This document shows, one piece after another, positions 18,502 through 27,403 of a stretch of DNA of 64,000 nucleotides. The translations under genes and the position numbers were made by a program. Source of the stretch: Paenibacillus eucommiae (lineage in GTDB: Bacteria > Bacillota > Bacilli > Paenibacillales > NBRC-103111). The notes below the pieces were generated by a model. It ran no database searches. It was not told where the DNA came from and saw only the letters and a list, made by a program, of their open reading frames with translations. The stretch's first letter is position 1. Each line of letters opens with the position of its first letter. The stretch lies in contig NZ_JAGGLB010000002.1 of assembly GCF_017874215.1 (NCBI RefSeq), positions 372,001-436,000 on the forward strand, in the 5' to 3' direction.

Positions 18502-19020
18502 ATGTCTCAAGAACGCACAAATGTTGCCACATTCAAAGGCAATCCCATTACTTTAGTTGGACCGGAAATAAAAGTTGGCGACAAAGCACCTGATTTCACC
18601 GTAAATCTTAATTTGGTAACAGACGCTTCCCTTGCCGACTATGCAGGCAAAGTGAAACTGATCAGTGTTGTTCCTTCACTGGATACAGGCGTATGTGATG
18701 CTCAAACCCGCCGTTTTAACGAAGAAGCAGCCAACCTTGGCGACAATGTAGTCATTTTAACCGTCAGCGTAGATCTTCCATTCGCACAAGCACGCTGGTG
18801 TGGAGCTGCAGGCGTAGATAAAGTAGTTACGCTCTCCGACTACAAAAGCAAATCCTTCGGACAAGCTTATGGGGTATTGATTAAAGAATTACAGCTTGAT
18901 ATGCGCGCCATTTTCGTAATTGACACTAACGACACCGTTCAATACGTTGAATACTTGTCCGAAATGACAAATGCTCCTGATTTTGAAAAAGCAATTGCAG
19001 CTGTTAAAAACCTGCTGTAA
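18502..19020 (+). CDS. tpx: Thiol peroxidase
   Basis: 172 aa atypical 2-Cys peroxiredoxin. The peroxidatic Cys is in PSLDTGVCDAQT (about residue 61) and the resolving Cys in ARWCGAAG (about residue 95), the spacing seen in Tpx. It reduces hydrogen and alkyl peroxides with electrons from thioredoxin. GAGGAGG precedes the ATG. It stands alone between the divergent LysR gene and a terminator. Confidence 0.95.
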   Translation: MSQERTNVATFKGNPITLVGPEIKVGDKAPDFTVNLNLVTDASLADYAGKVKLISVVPSLDTGVCDAQTRRFNEEAANLGDNVVILTVSVDLPFAQARWCGAAGVDKVVTLSDYKSKSFGQAYGVLIKELQLDMRAIFVIDTNDTVQYVEYLSEMTNAPDFEKAIAAVKNLL

Positions 19021-19084
19021 TCCGTAAAAATTATTGCAAGCATTTACATATTCGCTGGTTAACAGCCAGATTTTCCCTATGTTA

Positions 19085-19122
19085 AAAAAACAGCAAGGAG
19101 GCATAGCTTCCCTGCTGTTTCT
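19085..19122. terminator. Bidirectional terminator between tpx and DUF1499 gene
   Basis: AAACAGCA-AGGAGG pairs with CTTCCC-TGCTGTTT, with A and T runs on either side. Confidence 0.8.
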
Positions 19123-19512
19123 TTAATTGTTTATTTTGTAAGGCGCGAGCTTCCTGTCCAACTGCTTATAAATATCCAGAACGGTTCGGTAATTAGAACC
19201 CAGATCCCCCAATGATCCTCTAGACGCTGAGTAAATATCTACTGCTGATTTCAATGGATTAATTGAGAACAGGGTTAATGTAATATCTTGAGTCCGCCCC
19301 ATCATCGTTCTTCTCTCAGCTACGATTTCACCCACATTTTTCACTTCATGCAGCAGCTTATAGCCTGGTGTTTTTTTGAGAACGGCTGTAACCTCGTCCC
19401 AAAGTTCGTCTTTCGAAAGCTTGTAGTACCTAGTTTTCAGTAATGGATCCTTCGCCTTCTCCCCGGTTTGCTCGTGGCTGCGCAGCAATCCGATTAATGT
19501 TCTTTTCAGCAA
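19123..19512 (-). CDS. DUF1499 family protein
   Basis: 129 aa from a TTG at 19512, with GAAGGGGG upstream. The pattern fits DUF1499: a helical start (KDELWDEVTAVLKKTPGYKL), a strand pair (IVAERRTMMGRTQDITLTLF), and the characteristic VDIYSASRGSLGDLGSNYRT. The protein is small and cytosolic with no membrane helix. Function unknown. Single gene, convergent with tpx. Confidence 0.78.
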   Translation of the reverse strand: MLKRTLIGLLRSHEQTGEKAKDPLLKTRYYKLSKDELWDEVTAVLKKTPGYKLLHEVKNVGEIVAERRTMMGRTQDITLTLFSINPLKSAVDIYSASRGSLGDLGSNYRTVLDIYKQLDRKLAPYKINN

Positions 19513-19622
19513 AAGCCTTTTCCCCCTTCGATGAAGTGCATAGACTGCTTGCTATTTCTACACTATTCTTTATCTTACCATTGTTTTCGCCCAAGAAAAA
19601 GAGGAAAACTAAAAAGAGTTCG

Positions 19623-19648
19623 AAAACATTTCACAAATGAAATGTTTT
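19623..19648. promoter_or_regulatory. Perfect palindrome upstream of xylulokinase (candidate operator)
   Basis: AAAACATTTCA-CAAA-TGAAATGTTTT: an exact 11-bp inverted repeat with a four-base loop, about 110 bases before the start. No T run follows, so an operator is more likely than a terminator. It does not match the CcpA cre consensus because the central CG is absent. Confidence 0.5.
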
Positions 19649-19755
19649 GCATAAAGCAGGAAATCGTTGCCAGACTGCGAATATATAAGTCAACAATCTT
19701 TGTATATCCACTAAACAAAGAAAACATACCCTTCTACAGTAGAGGAGTTAAGCAC

Positions 19756-21282
19756 ATGGTTTATTTTCTTGGCGTTGATTTGGGCACTTCTGCAGTCAAA
19801 TGTATTCTCGTCGATGAGACAGGCTCTGTCCTCGACAGCCAAAGCGCTGCATATCCACTGCTGCAGCCCCATCCGGGCTGGGCGGAGCAGCATCCTGAGG
19901 ATTGGTGGCAAGCCACTATTCAAGCCATCCGGCTGCTCATGGAGCAAACAAGTGTAAGCAGCTCGGACGTTGCAGGCATAGGCTTCTCCGGTCAAATGCA
20001 CGGATCGGTATTTCTTGACAGCAAGCAGGAGGTCATCCGCCCTGCCCTCTTATGGTGCGACCAGCGCACAGCCGAGCAGTGCGCTGCTATTGAGGCGGCC
20101 GTTGGCAAGGATGAGCTCGGCCGGCTCACCGGCAACCGGTCGCTCACCGGCTTCACGGCGCCCAAGCTGCTGTGGCTGCGGCAGCACGAGCCGCAGTACT
20201 ATGCGCGCCTTCGGCACCTGCTGCTGCCGAAGGACTACGTCAGGCTGCGCCTGACGGGCGAGCTCGGCATGGACATGGCCGATGCCAGCGGCACGCTGCT
20301 GCTGGACGTCGCCCGCCGCCGCTGGTCTCAAACCGTAGCGGAGCGGCTGTCCATTCCTATGGAATGGCTGCCTCCGCTGTTTGAGTCCGGCCAGGTGGCC
20401 GGCCGGCTGCAGCCGGAAGCGGCACGCCTGACCGGGCTCGCCGCAGGCACACCCGTCGTCGCCGGTGGCGGCGACCAAGCTTGCGGCGCCGTCGGCGTCG
20501 GCGTTGTGCGCCAAGGCATAGCCTCTGTGGCGCTTGGCACTTCGGGCGTCGTCTTCGTCCATGACGACGCTTATCAGGTGGATGAAGCGTACCGGCTTCA
20601 TTCCTTCTGCCATGGGGTGCCTGGTAAGTGGCACCGTATGGGTGTGATGCTGGCCGCCGGAGGCTCGCTTCAGTGGTGGAAGAACCACTTTGCTCACGAG
20701 GAGCTGGAGCGTGCCCAGCAGGAAGGCCTAGATGTCTATGAGCTCTTGACATCTTTGGCGGAGACCGCTCCCCTCGGCAGCGAAGGCTTATTATTCCTGC
20801 CTTATTTAACCGGGGAGCGAACCCCCCATCCCGATCCGAAAGCCCGCGGCGCTTTTATCGGATTGAACCTGCGGCACGGCAAGGCTCATCTGACTCGTGC
20901 CGTGCTGGAGGGCATTACCTTCGGACTACGCGATTCGCTCGAGCTCATGAAGGAATCCGGCATCGAAATCAAGGAGCTGCGCGTAAATGGCGGCGGCGCA
21001 AAAAGCGCCTTTTGGCGCCAGTTGATCGCCGACATTTTCGGCATCCCGGTTGTGACCGTCAACTCCACCGAAGGACCTGCTTATGGTGCTGCAATTATGG
21101 CTGCTTCGGGTGTTCTGGGCAAGGATATTATCGATATCTGTGACGCATGGATCAAAGAAGTAGACCGCACCCAGCCACGTTTAGAGCTTTACGAAAATTA
21201 TGAGGCTTATTATCAAATTTTCCGAAGCTTGTATGGAACCCTACAGACATCCTTCCATAAGCTGAGCGACTTAGCTCAGTAA
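19756..21282 (+). CDS. xylB: Xylulokinase (FGGY family)
   Basis: 508 aa from the ATG at 19756, chosen because AGAGGAG lies upstream; the open frame reaches back to 19531 without family similarity. FGGY N-terminal ATPase motif: GVDLGTSAVKCILVDETG. GFSGQMHG and LLWCDQRT match xylulokinases. The C-terminal domain has GGGAKSAFWRQLIADIF and EGPAYGAAIMA. It phosphorylates D-xylulose to xylulose 5-phosphate, feeding the pentose phosphate pathway where the nearby TalC would act. No xylA, transporter or xylR is nearby. Bases about 20090-20560 are far richer in G+C than the rest of the gene. Confidence 0.9.
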   Translation: MVYFLGVDLGTSAVKCILVDETGSVLDSQSAAYPLLQPHPGWAEQHPEDWWQATIQAIRLLMEQTSVSSSDVAGIGFSGQMHGSVFLDSKQEVIRPALLWCDQRTAEQCAAIEAAVGKDELGRLTGNRSLTGFTAPKLLWLRQHEPQYYARLRHLLLPKDYVRLRLTGELGMDMADASGTLLLDVARRRWSQTVAERLSIPMEWLPPLFESGQVAGRLQPEAARLTGLAAGTPVVAGGGDQACGAVGVGVVRQGIASVALGTSGVVFVHDDAYQVDEAYRLHSFCHGVPGKWHRMGVMLAAGGSLQWWKNHFAHEELERAQQEGLDVYELLTSLAETAPLGSEGLLFLPYLTGERTPHPDPKARGAFIGLNLRHGKAHLTRAVLEGITFGLRDSLELMKESGIEIKELRVNGGGAKSAFWRQLIADIFGIPVVTVNSTEGPAYGAAIMAASGVLGKDIIDICDAWIKEVDRTQPRLELYENYEAYYQIFRSLYGTLQTSFHKLSDLAQ

Positions 21283-21393
21283 AGTACCTAATCTAGGTAA
21301 CAGTCACACGTAATGGTTATGTATAGTGGTTATACGTAATGGTCATATACAACGAATCGTACTCAATAAATCGTACTCAAAAATTCGCACAAT

Positions 21394-21436
21394 AAAAAGC
21401 TCGCATCTCTAGAAAAGAGAATGCAAGCTTTTTTTC
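21394..21436. terminator. Terminator between xylB and glpX
   Basis: AAGCTCGCATCTCT pairs with AGAGAATGCAAGCTT (two mismatches), with A and T runs on both sides; it serves the convergent pair. Confidence 0.8.
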
Positions 21437-21490
21437 ATATTCAGTATGCCTATTAGAGCAGCTTAGAGCAGCCTATCTACAAATGATTTT

Positions 21491-22519
21491 CTATAATTGA
21501 TTTAAATCTTCTTCGGTTTTCACTACTGTCTTTGTTTCTGCTTCTGCTTCTTCTTCTTCATTCAGAAAAGGCTTGTTAGGCAAATAATGAATCGTCTGGA
21601 TGTAACGGATTGTTTTTGTTTTGGCTCTCATCACAAGAGAATGGGTTTCAGCCCGTTCTCCCGATAAATAGCGTACTCCCTTAAGAAAACTTCCGGTAGT
21701 CACGCCAGTAGCAGCAAAAATAACATCATCCTTACCAACCATATCGTCCATCGTCAGCACCTTGTACGGGTCTTTAACGCCCATATCGATGCAGCGCTGA
21801 TATTCCTGAGCATTAGTCGGCATAAGCCTTCCCTGCAGCTCTCCACCCAAGCAGCGCAAAGCTGCGGCGGCCAAAACGCCTTCAGGCGCTCCACCCGAAC
21901 CAACAAAAAGATCAATACCGCTTTCCGGCATAGCTGGTGCGATAGCTCCAGCAACGTCACCATCACTCAGAAACTTAATCCGCACTCCAACCTTACGAAG
22001 CGCCTTAACTAAAGAATCATGACGTTCACGATCCAGCAGCATTACTGTCAATTCATTTAAATGCTTACCAAGTGTTTTGGCTGCAATCTTCACGGTATCT
22101 TCAATAGGATCTGCAATGCTCACTTTACCTACCAATTCAGGACCAACCGCAAGCTTCTCCATATACATGTCTGGAGCATGAAGCAAGTTCCCCTTATTGG
22201 CAATGGCCAGAACCGATATCGCATTATCCAGTCCTTGCGCAACAATGTTCGTGCCTTCCAAAGGATCGACGGCAACATCTACCTCCGGACCTTGTAAGTT
22301 CCCCAACTGCTCACCAATGTAAAGCATCGGAGCCTCGTCCATTTCGCCTTCACCGATGACTACCGTACCTTTAACGGACACGGAATCGAACATCACGCGC
22401 ATCGCTCTTGTCGCGGCATCGTCCGCTTCATTTTTCTTACCGCGACCCACCCATTTGGATGCAGCGAGTGCAGCAAGCTCAGTTACCCTGATAACCTCTA
22501 AGGCAAGTTCCCTCTCCAT
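21491..22519 (-). CDS. glpX: Fructose-1,6-bisphosphatase class II
   Basis: 342 aa. Metal and substrate motifs of the GlpX family: IGEGEMDEAPML, VAVDPLEGTN, LSDGDVAGAI and GSGGAPEGVLAAAA. It hydrolyses fructose 1,6-bisphosphate in gluconeogenesis. The last 25 residues are an acidic Glu/Lys tail (NEEEEAEAETKTVVKTEED) beyond the usual end of the domain. It is co-oriented with and 60 bases downstream of talC, a typical Bacillales carbon-metabolism pair. Confidence 0.95.
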   Translation of the reverse strand: MERELALEVIRVTELAALAASKWVGRGKKNEADDAATRAMRVMFDSVSVKGTVVIGEGEMDEAPMLYIGEQLGNLQGPEVDVAVDPLEGTNIVAQGLDNAISVLAIANKGNLLHAPDMYMEKLAVGPELVGKVSIADPIEDTVKIAAKTLGKHLNELTVMLLDRERHDSLVKALRKVGVRIKFLSDGDVAGAIAPAMPESGIDLFVGSGGAPEGVLAAAALRCLGGELQGRLMPTNAQEYQRCIDMGVKDPYKVLTMDDMVGKDDVIFAATGVTTGSFLKGVRYLSGERAETHSLVMRAKTKTIRYIQTIHYLPNKPFLNEEEEAEAETKTVVKTEEDLNQL

Positions 22520-22579
22520 TCACAGCCTCCTAGAAACATATTTAAGAAGCCTTTACAGGCTTCAGTCTTGATGGTTTAC

Positions 22580-23236
22580 TTAAAAACCTTTTTGATTTGC
22601 TTGATTCCAATCATCTGTGAACTTTTGAATACCTGCATCTGTAAGCGGGTGCTTCATCATGGACTCAATAATTTTATAAGGAATTGTCGCAATATGAGCC
22701 CCAAGCAGTGCTGCTTCTATAACATGTGCCGAGTGACGCACACTTGCAGAAATAATCTGTGATTCTATGCTGTGCACTTGAAAGATTTGGCTGATTTCTT
22801 GAATCAAGTTCATTCCAACCTGATTAATATCATCCAAACGGCCGATAAAAGGAGACACGTATGTAGCTCCGGCACGCGCTGCCAAAAGTGCCTGTGTCGA
22901 TGTGAAAATAAGGGTAACATTTGTTTTGATGCCTAAGGATGTAAATATTTTCGTTGCTTTCAATCCTTCAGCGGTCATCGGAACCTTAATAACGATGCCC
23001 TCTCCCAAAGCGGCGAGCTTTTTCCCCTGCTCCACCATCTCAGGCGCCTCTAAAGCTACAACCTCAGCACTGATTGGGATATTCCCAACAATCGCAACGA
23101 TTTCTTTAAGTGTCTCAAAAAAATCCCTGCCCTCTTTAGCAACAAGAGAAGGATTTGTCGTAATACCGGAAATCACCCCAAGCTCGAATGCTTGCTGAAT
23201 TTCGCTTACATTGGCCGTATCAATAAAAAGTTTCAA
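22580..23236 (-). CDS. talC: Transaldolase / fructose-6-phosphate aldolase-like
   Basis: 218 aa if started at the TTG at 23236, which gives [13 protein letters not shown], the usual start of this family; GGTGGG lies four bases before. ATG codons at 23248 and 23257 lack a good ribosome site. It is the short single-domain type of about 215-220 residues. Motifs: [25 protein letters not shown] (Schiff-base Lys) and [19 protein letters not shown]. It belongs to the non-oxidative pentose phosphate pathway. A 6S-like RNA gene lies directly upstream on the same strand. Confidence 0.92.
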   Translation of the reverse strand: MKLFIDTANVSEIQQAFELGVISGITTNPSLVAKEGRDFFETLKEIVAIVGNIPISAEVVALEAPEMVEQGKKLAALGEGIVIKVPMTAEGLKATKIFTSLGIKTNVTLIFTSTQALLAARAGATYVSPFIGRLDDINQVGMNLIQEISQIFQVHSIESQIISASVRHSAHVIEAALLGAHIATIPYKIIESMMKHPLTDAGIQKFTDDWNQANQKGF

Positions 23237-23342
23237 CGTTCCCACCATCACTTTCATATTTTTTCACTATAACCTTATCAAATCTTCGCAAAAAGTACAA
23301 CTTCCTATGTACAAAAAGAACTTGTTTACTGTCAAAAAGACA

Positions 23343-23534
23343 CAAAAAAACCCGCATATGCCGTCCGATTTTCGCGTTTCAAACCCGCTCTCGCAGGTGG
23401 GTGTCCGCAGAATCGCTTTTGAAGTCCCCTTTCGAGGGCATTTCATCGTCAATTCAATGTAGGTCTCCCTAGAAACAGTCATTGGTTCAAAACAACTTAA
23501 AATCGTAACGAACATCGCAGGATTCATTTGTATG
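23343..23534 (-). ncRNA. ssrS: 6S RNA (SsrS-like)
   Basis: About 192 nt on the minus strand between a near-consensus promoter and a T7 run. The ends pair: CCTGCGATG with CATATGCGGG, then CGATTTT with AAAATCG, leaving a long, partly open centre as in 6S RNA. Internal segments such as TTTTGAACCAATGACTG, CTAGGGAGACCTACATTG and CACCTGCGAGAGCGGG resemble Firmicutes 6S RNAs as I remember them. 6S RNA binds the sigma-A RNA polymerase holoenzyme in stationary phase. No protein gene fits this stretch. Confidence 0.72.
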
Positions 23535-23540
23535 TATCTT

Positions 23541-23569
23541 ATTATAATACCCCCGGCAGTCTTTTTCAA
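23541..23569 (-). promoter_or_regulatory. Strong sigma-A promoter of the 6S-like RNA
   Basis: TTGAAA, exactly 17 bases, TATAAT on the minus strand; transcription would begin near 23534. Confidence 0.75.
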
Positions 23570-23634
23570 CTGGCAGGTGCTGCAAATTAAAAACAACACT
23601 CTATAGATGGCAGGGTTAAGCTCTGCCCTGCGCT

Positions 23635-24444
23635 TTATTCTTTGTGTTTGCTTAAGCTGATTGTTGTTTCCACATCATTGTTGCGATCATCATCTCCGCC
23701 ATTTTCTTTTGATGCTTCTTCATCAGCCAAACGCTGTTTCTCTTCCAGCTTCTGCTGCTTGAGTTGCAATTTCTGAAAGCTGCGGTGAAACTGCCAGAAT
23801 GAAAATGTAGCTGCGATGCTTCCCATAAAAAAAGGAATAAGAAACGTAAACTTAAACAAACTGATATACACAATCACACCGTTGCATACTATTAATACAA
23901 CAGAGTTAATCGGATTTCCAATGGTAAGCAAGATAGAGTTTTTAACTATTTGTAAAATCTTCATATGAAGATGTACCATGATGGAGAAGAAATTAAACAA
24001 AGCAGCCGAGATTACAAAGGTAAAAACAATGAAGAGCACAGATAAAAGCTTCAGGGTGTTGCCTTGTGATAAATAGAAGCGATAGTTTACAAAGATAATG
24101 ACAAAAACGAGAATAAAGATAATCCCGCCGATCATACTTTGTAAGTAGTTTTCTTTGTAGCCGCGGAAAAACGTTTTAAATAGAGGAACATCCTCTTCAT
24201 TAGTCACCCATTTCCTAGCCACAACAAACATCGCAGATGTCGCTGGAAACAATGTAAACGGACACAAAATAGCTATCAGCGGCAAGCTCGATAAGAGCAC
24301 CCCTTCTTCTTGGCTGGTTAATGCCAGCAAGGCCAATAAAAATACTGGCACTGAACAAAGGACCCACAGCACGTTAATTACCGATAAACGCATAATCCAT
24401 TCCGAGATCCTGTAAAATCCACCCATTACACCCTTAAACTCCAA
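23635..24444 (-). CDS. DUF624 (YesL-like) membrane protein
   Basis: 269 aa. The start fits DUF624: MEFKGVMGGFYRISEWIMRL followed by a helix (VLWVLCSVPVFLLALLAL). Five to six membrane helices are visible, including SMIGGIIFILVFVIIFVNYR and FTFLIPFFMGSIAATF. The last 50 residues are a charged cytosolic tail (LQLKQQKLEEKQRLADEE). Such proteins often accompany ABC sugar transporters in Paenibacillus, but none is next to this one. Function unknown. Confidence 0.75.
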   Translation of the reverse strand: MEFKGVMGGFYRISEWIMRLSVINVLWVLCSVPVFLLALLALTSQEEGVLLSSLPLIAILCPFTLFPATSAMFVVARKWVTNEEDVPLFKTFFRGYKENYLQSMIGGIIFILVFVIIFVNYRFYLSQGNTLKLLSVLFIVFTFVISAALFNFFSIMVHLHMKILQIVKNSILLTIGNPINSVVLIVCNGVIVYISLFKFTFLIPFFMGSIAATFSFWQFHRSFQKLQLKQQKLEEKQRLADEEASKENGGDDDRNNDVETTISLSKHKE

Positions 24445-24596
24445 AACTATGCCCTCCTCATGATCTGTTAATCATTATTATAGCTTATTTTCCAGCTGAT
24501 AGGTAGCTAGCCTTTCCATCGGCCATTTCCCCACATTCATTAAGCAAAAAAGACGAAGATCGATTAAGATCCTCGTCTTGAATGCAAGCCAGCAAA

Positions 24597-26198
24597 TTAA
24601 TTGTTAACCATAGTTTCTTCGTTCTTGCGAGGCGCTTTGGAACGATCACGGTTCCCGCTGTTGTAATCACGACCCCTGGAAGAGGAAGAAGATGAAGATG
24701 AGCTCCGTCCTTCGCTGCTGCCATAATCTCTGGAGTCTTTACGCGGATAACGGGAGTTAGAGCTTGACGAAGAGCCATAGCTCGAACGGTCATTTCTCCG
24801 GTCACCGGAGCTGCTTGAACCATAACCGCCGCCAACACGTCTGCCTGAGCTGCGAACGTCGAATTTTTTCTTTCTTGCACGCATTGGCTCTTCCGGAGTA
24901 AGCTCGATTTGCACTTCTTTCTTTTCTCCAGTAAGAATTTTCAGCGCTGCAGCAAGTAAATTCACAGAATCATACTGCTCTAGCAATTGAATAGCTACAC
25001 CTTTGAATTCACTGTGCTCATCAGCCTGGAGGGCATCAGTAATGCGCTCAGCTGTCATTTTTTGCTTGCCTTCAATAGCTTCTGTTACACTTGGCAAAGG
25101 TTTTTTGGTAATTTTATGACGTGTAACTTTCTCAATGAAATGAAGGTGATCAATTTCTCTTGGTGTTACGAACGTCCATGCAGTTCCTTGTTTACCTGCG
25201 CGGCCAGTACGACCGATACGGTGAACATAACTTTCCGGATCCTGAGGAAGATCGAAATTGATAACGTGAGTTACACCTGAAACATCGAGTCCTCTCGCTG
25301 CAACATCTGTCGCTACCAATACATCAATGCTGCCATCACGGAATTTTCTCATTACATTATCACGTTGATTTTGCGAAAGGTCGCCATGCAAGCCCTCAGC
25401 TGCGTAGCCTCTTTTTTGCAATGCTTCTGCAAGCTCATCAACACGGCGTTTCGTCCGTCCAAAAATAATCGCAAGATCAGGTGATTCCATATCGATCAAA
25501 CGGCTTAAAGCTTCGAATTTCTGCTTTTCGTTCAGCTCAATGTAAGCTTGGTCAATCAATGGAGCACTAATGTGCTTAGGAATTACAGATACATGCTCAG
25601 GGTTGCGCAGGAACTGCTGTGCAAGCTTCTGAATGTTAGCCGGCATTGTAGCGGAGAAGAGCATAGTGTGACGCTCTGCAGGAACCAGCTTAAGGATGGT
25701 TTGGATGTCATCCATAAAGCCCATATCCAGCATTTCATCTGCTTCATCCAATACTACAGTTTGCACATCATCAAGCTTAATCGTTTTGCGGTTAATATGA
25801 TCCAGCAAGCGTCCCGGTGTTCCAATGATAATTTGTGGCTTTTTCTTCAAGGCACGGATTTGCTTCACGATATCTTGACCGCCATAAATAGGTAATGAGC
25901 GAATGCCCTTGAAACGTCCAAGCTTTCCGATCTCTTCTGCAACTTGGATGGCAAGTTCCCGTGTAGGACACATAATCAGTGAAACAATTCGATCCTCTGA
26001 CATGTTGATTTTATGAATTAACGGCACACCGAAAGCGGCGGTTTTACCGGTTCCTGTCTGCGCTTGGCCGATTAAATCACGGCCCTCCATAGCAAGCGGA
26101 ATGGTTATTTCCTGAATCGGTGTCGATTCTTCAAATCCCATCTCCGTAATTGCCCGTAAAATCTTTGGTTCTAATCCAAATTCTTGAAATGTTTTCAA
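24597..26198 (-). CDS. cshA: DEAD-box RNA helicase CshA
   Basis: 533 aa from the TTG at 26198, preferred because AGGAG lies ten bases upstream; the TTG at 26207 would touch the ribosome site. Helicase motifs in order: GFEESTPIQ (Q), AQTGTGKT (I), PTRELA (Ia), DEADEML (II), FSATMP (III), IIFGRTKRRVDEL (IV), ARGLDVSGV (V), HRIGRTGRAG (VI). The last 80 residues are a Ser/Arg/Gly/Tyr-rich, probably disordered RNA-binding tail. It unwinds RNA in mRNA decay and ribosome assembly, and matters most in the cold. Confidence 0.93.
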   Translation of the reverse strand: MKTFQEFGLEPKILRAITEMGFEESTPIQEITIPLAMEGRDLIGQAQTGTGKTAAFGVPLIHKINMSEDRIVSLIMCPTRELAIQVAEEIGKLGRFKGIRSLPIYGGQDIVKQIRALKKKPQIIIGTPGRLLDHINRKTIKLDDVQTVVLDEADEMLDMGFMDDIQTILKLVPAERHTMLFSATMPANIQKLAQQFLRNPEHVSVIPKHISAPLIDQAYIELNEKQKFEALSRLIDMESPDLAIIFGRTKRRVDELAEALQKRGYAAEGLHGDLSQNQRDNVMRKFRDGSIDVLVATDVAARGLDVSGVTHVINFDLPQDPESYVHRIGRTGRAGKQGTAWTFVTPREIDHLHFIEKVTRHKITKKPLPSVTEAIEGKQKMTAERITDALQADEHSEFKGVAIQLLEQYDSVNLLAAALKILTGEKKEVQIELTPEEPMRARKKKFDVRSSGRRVGGGYGSSSSGDRRNDRSSYGSSSSSNSRYPRKDSRDYGSSEGRSSSSSSSSSRGRDYNSGNRDRSKAPRKNEETMVNN

Positions 26199-26624
26199 TC
26201 TATCCAATCTCCTTTTGTACAGGGCAGGCTAATGCCTTGTGTCTTTTTTACCCTTAAGTACGACTTTCTATCCGTTTCTATAGTATTCCTTGTGGAATAG
26301 TCTTTCGATTCACAAAAACCATTATCCAAACGGCCGCCCTTAAGAATATCTTGAATATTATATCACAGTTCACTCATACATTTCCAGTGGCATCCACAAT
26401 ATCACAAACAATAATCTTATTATTAGCAAAACAGAAGTAATCAACAGTGCCTAATTGTGGAAAATCAAAATCAGGCATTACTTTCCACGCAAAAAATAAA
26501 ACTGTCCCTTCAAAAGATTTGAAATTATGATATAATGGAATTTGTAAGCTTCATAGTTCTGGTTACATCGTATTTGTTCAGGCGTAGGTCTTTTTCTAAT
26601 CTTCTGATTGGAAGGGTGATGCTT
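26199..26624. other. Intergenic region with long cshA leader
   Basis: 426 bases without a gene. On the minus strand an extended -10 (TGATATAAT, 26357-26365) would give cshA a leader of about 150 bases, a common arrangement for cold-induced helicases. I see no known riboswitch in it. The plus-strand side has TATAATGG just before the next small gene. Confidence 0.45.
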
Positions 26625-26813
26625 GTGGAGACAGTGAAATTATCCAGGATTGTGATGAAATTATCGCCGCAGTTGTACCCATTTCTTACCAGCAGCGAAC
26701 TGAATTCCGAAATTGTCCTGCAGTACGGGATAGAAGCACTTCAGGCTCAAGACGTTATGGAAATCATTCAATTTAGTATTTCAGAGCATCAGAAGGACGC
26801 CCTTTTTCATTAA
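26625..26813 (+). CDS. Small hypothetical protein (62 aa)
   Basis: The frame is open from 26535, but AAGGG lies eight bases before the GTG at 26625, giving a 62-residue protein METVKLSRIVMKLSPQLYPF onward. It is mostly helical, without a membrane segment or cysteine, and ends close to a terminator. I do not recognise the family. Both neighbours (cshA divergent, tatA downstream) are separately transcribed, so context says little. Confidence 0.6.
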   Translation: METVKLSRIVMKLSPQLYPFLTSSELNSEIVLQYGIEALQAQDVMEIIQFSISEHQKDALFH

Positions 26814-26829
26814 AGGGTGTTTTTTTTGT
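26796..26829 (+). terminator. Intrinsic terminator after the small gene
   Basis: ACGCCCTTT pairs with AAAGGGTGT around TTCATT, then T8; it overlaps the end of the 62-aa gene. Confidence 0.82.
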
Positions 26830-26990
26830 TTACTTATCCAGCATGAAAGCTGTTTTGATTTATACCACACAATCCCTTAACTCGAAAATATCGAAAAATA
26901 TTCTTGTTAGGCCATTTTCTACTGTATATTTTGTAATAAAGTCGTGGTATGATGGATAGCATAAGACAACATAATATGGAGGTGTTTGGA

Positions 26991-27176
26991 ATGGGTGCTT
27001 TTACTCCGTGGCATTTTATACTAATAGCAGTTGTTGCGCTTTTGCTGTTCGGACCTAGTAAGCTACCTGAGCTCGGACGCAGCTTCGGCAAGATGCTCAG
27101 AGAGTTCAAAGATGCTACTACCAGCAGTTCTTCTAAAGATGATGTTCCTGTCCGCAAAGAGCTTCAAGAAAAATAA
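26991..27176 (+). CDS. tatA: Twin-arginine translocase subunit TatA
   Basis: 61 aa from the ATG at 26991 with GGAGG eight bases upstream. One membrane helix ([20 protein letters not shown]), the hinge [10 protein letters not shown] and the amphipathic helix [13 protein letters not shown] are typical. TatA forms the pore for folded proteins bearing twin-Arg signals. No tatC follows; a strong terminator does, so this is a single-gene unit, as also seen for some tatA paralogues. Confidence 0.93.
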   Translation: MGAFTPWHFILIAVVALLLFGPSKLPELGRSFGKMLREFKDATTSSSSKDDVPVRKELQEK

Positions 27177-27201
27177 AAGCTGTTTATAATAAACGTAGAC
27201 A

Positions 27202-27239
27202 ACCCCCTCGAAAACCTGGTTCTCGAGGGGGTTTTTTTG
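27202..27239 (+). terminator. Intrinsic terminator after tatA
   Basis: AACCCCCTCGA pairs with TCGAGGGGGTT, followed by T7. Confidence 0.92.
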
Positions 27240-27403
27240 CTCTTTTTCCCGGGATCGTTTGCGTGTGAATCTGACACTGTCTGGCAAATCTCTACAAAAT
27301 ACCTATGTGCTTCCTCTTAGACTTGTTCTATAATGGTTAGATAGCTAATAGAAATGGGTAGATAGTTAATAGACAAGAAAGGTAAGGAGAGGAACTCATA
27401 CAC

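Noticed and set aside
20050..20752. Long minus-strand open frames within xylB
   Set aside because: They are caused by the high GC content, which lowers stop frequency; they lack family similarity, while the plus frame has full FGGY motifs.
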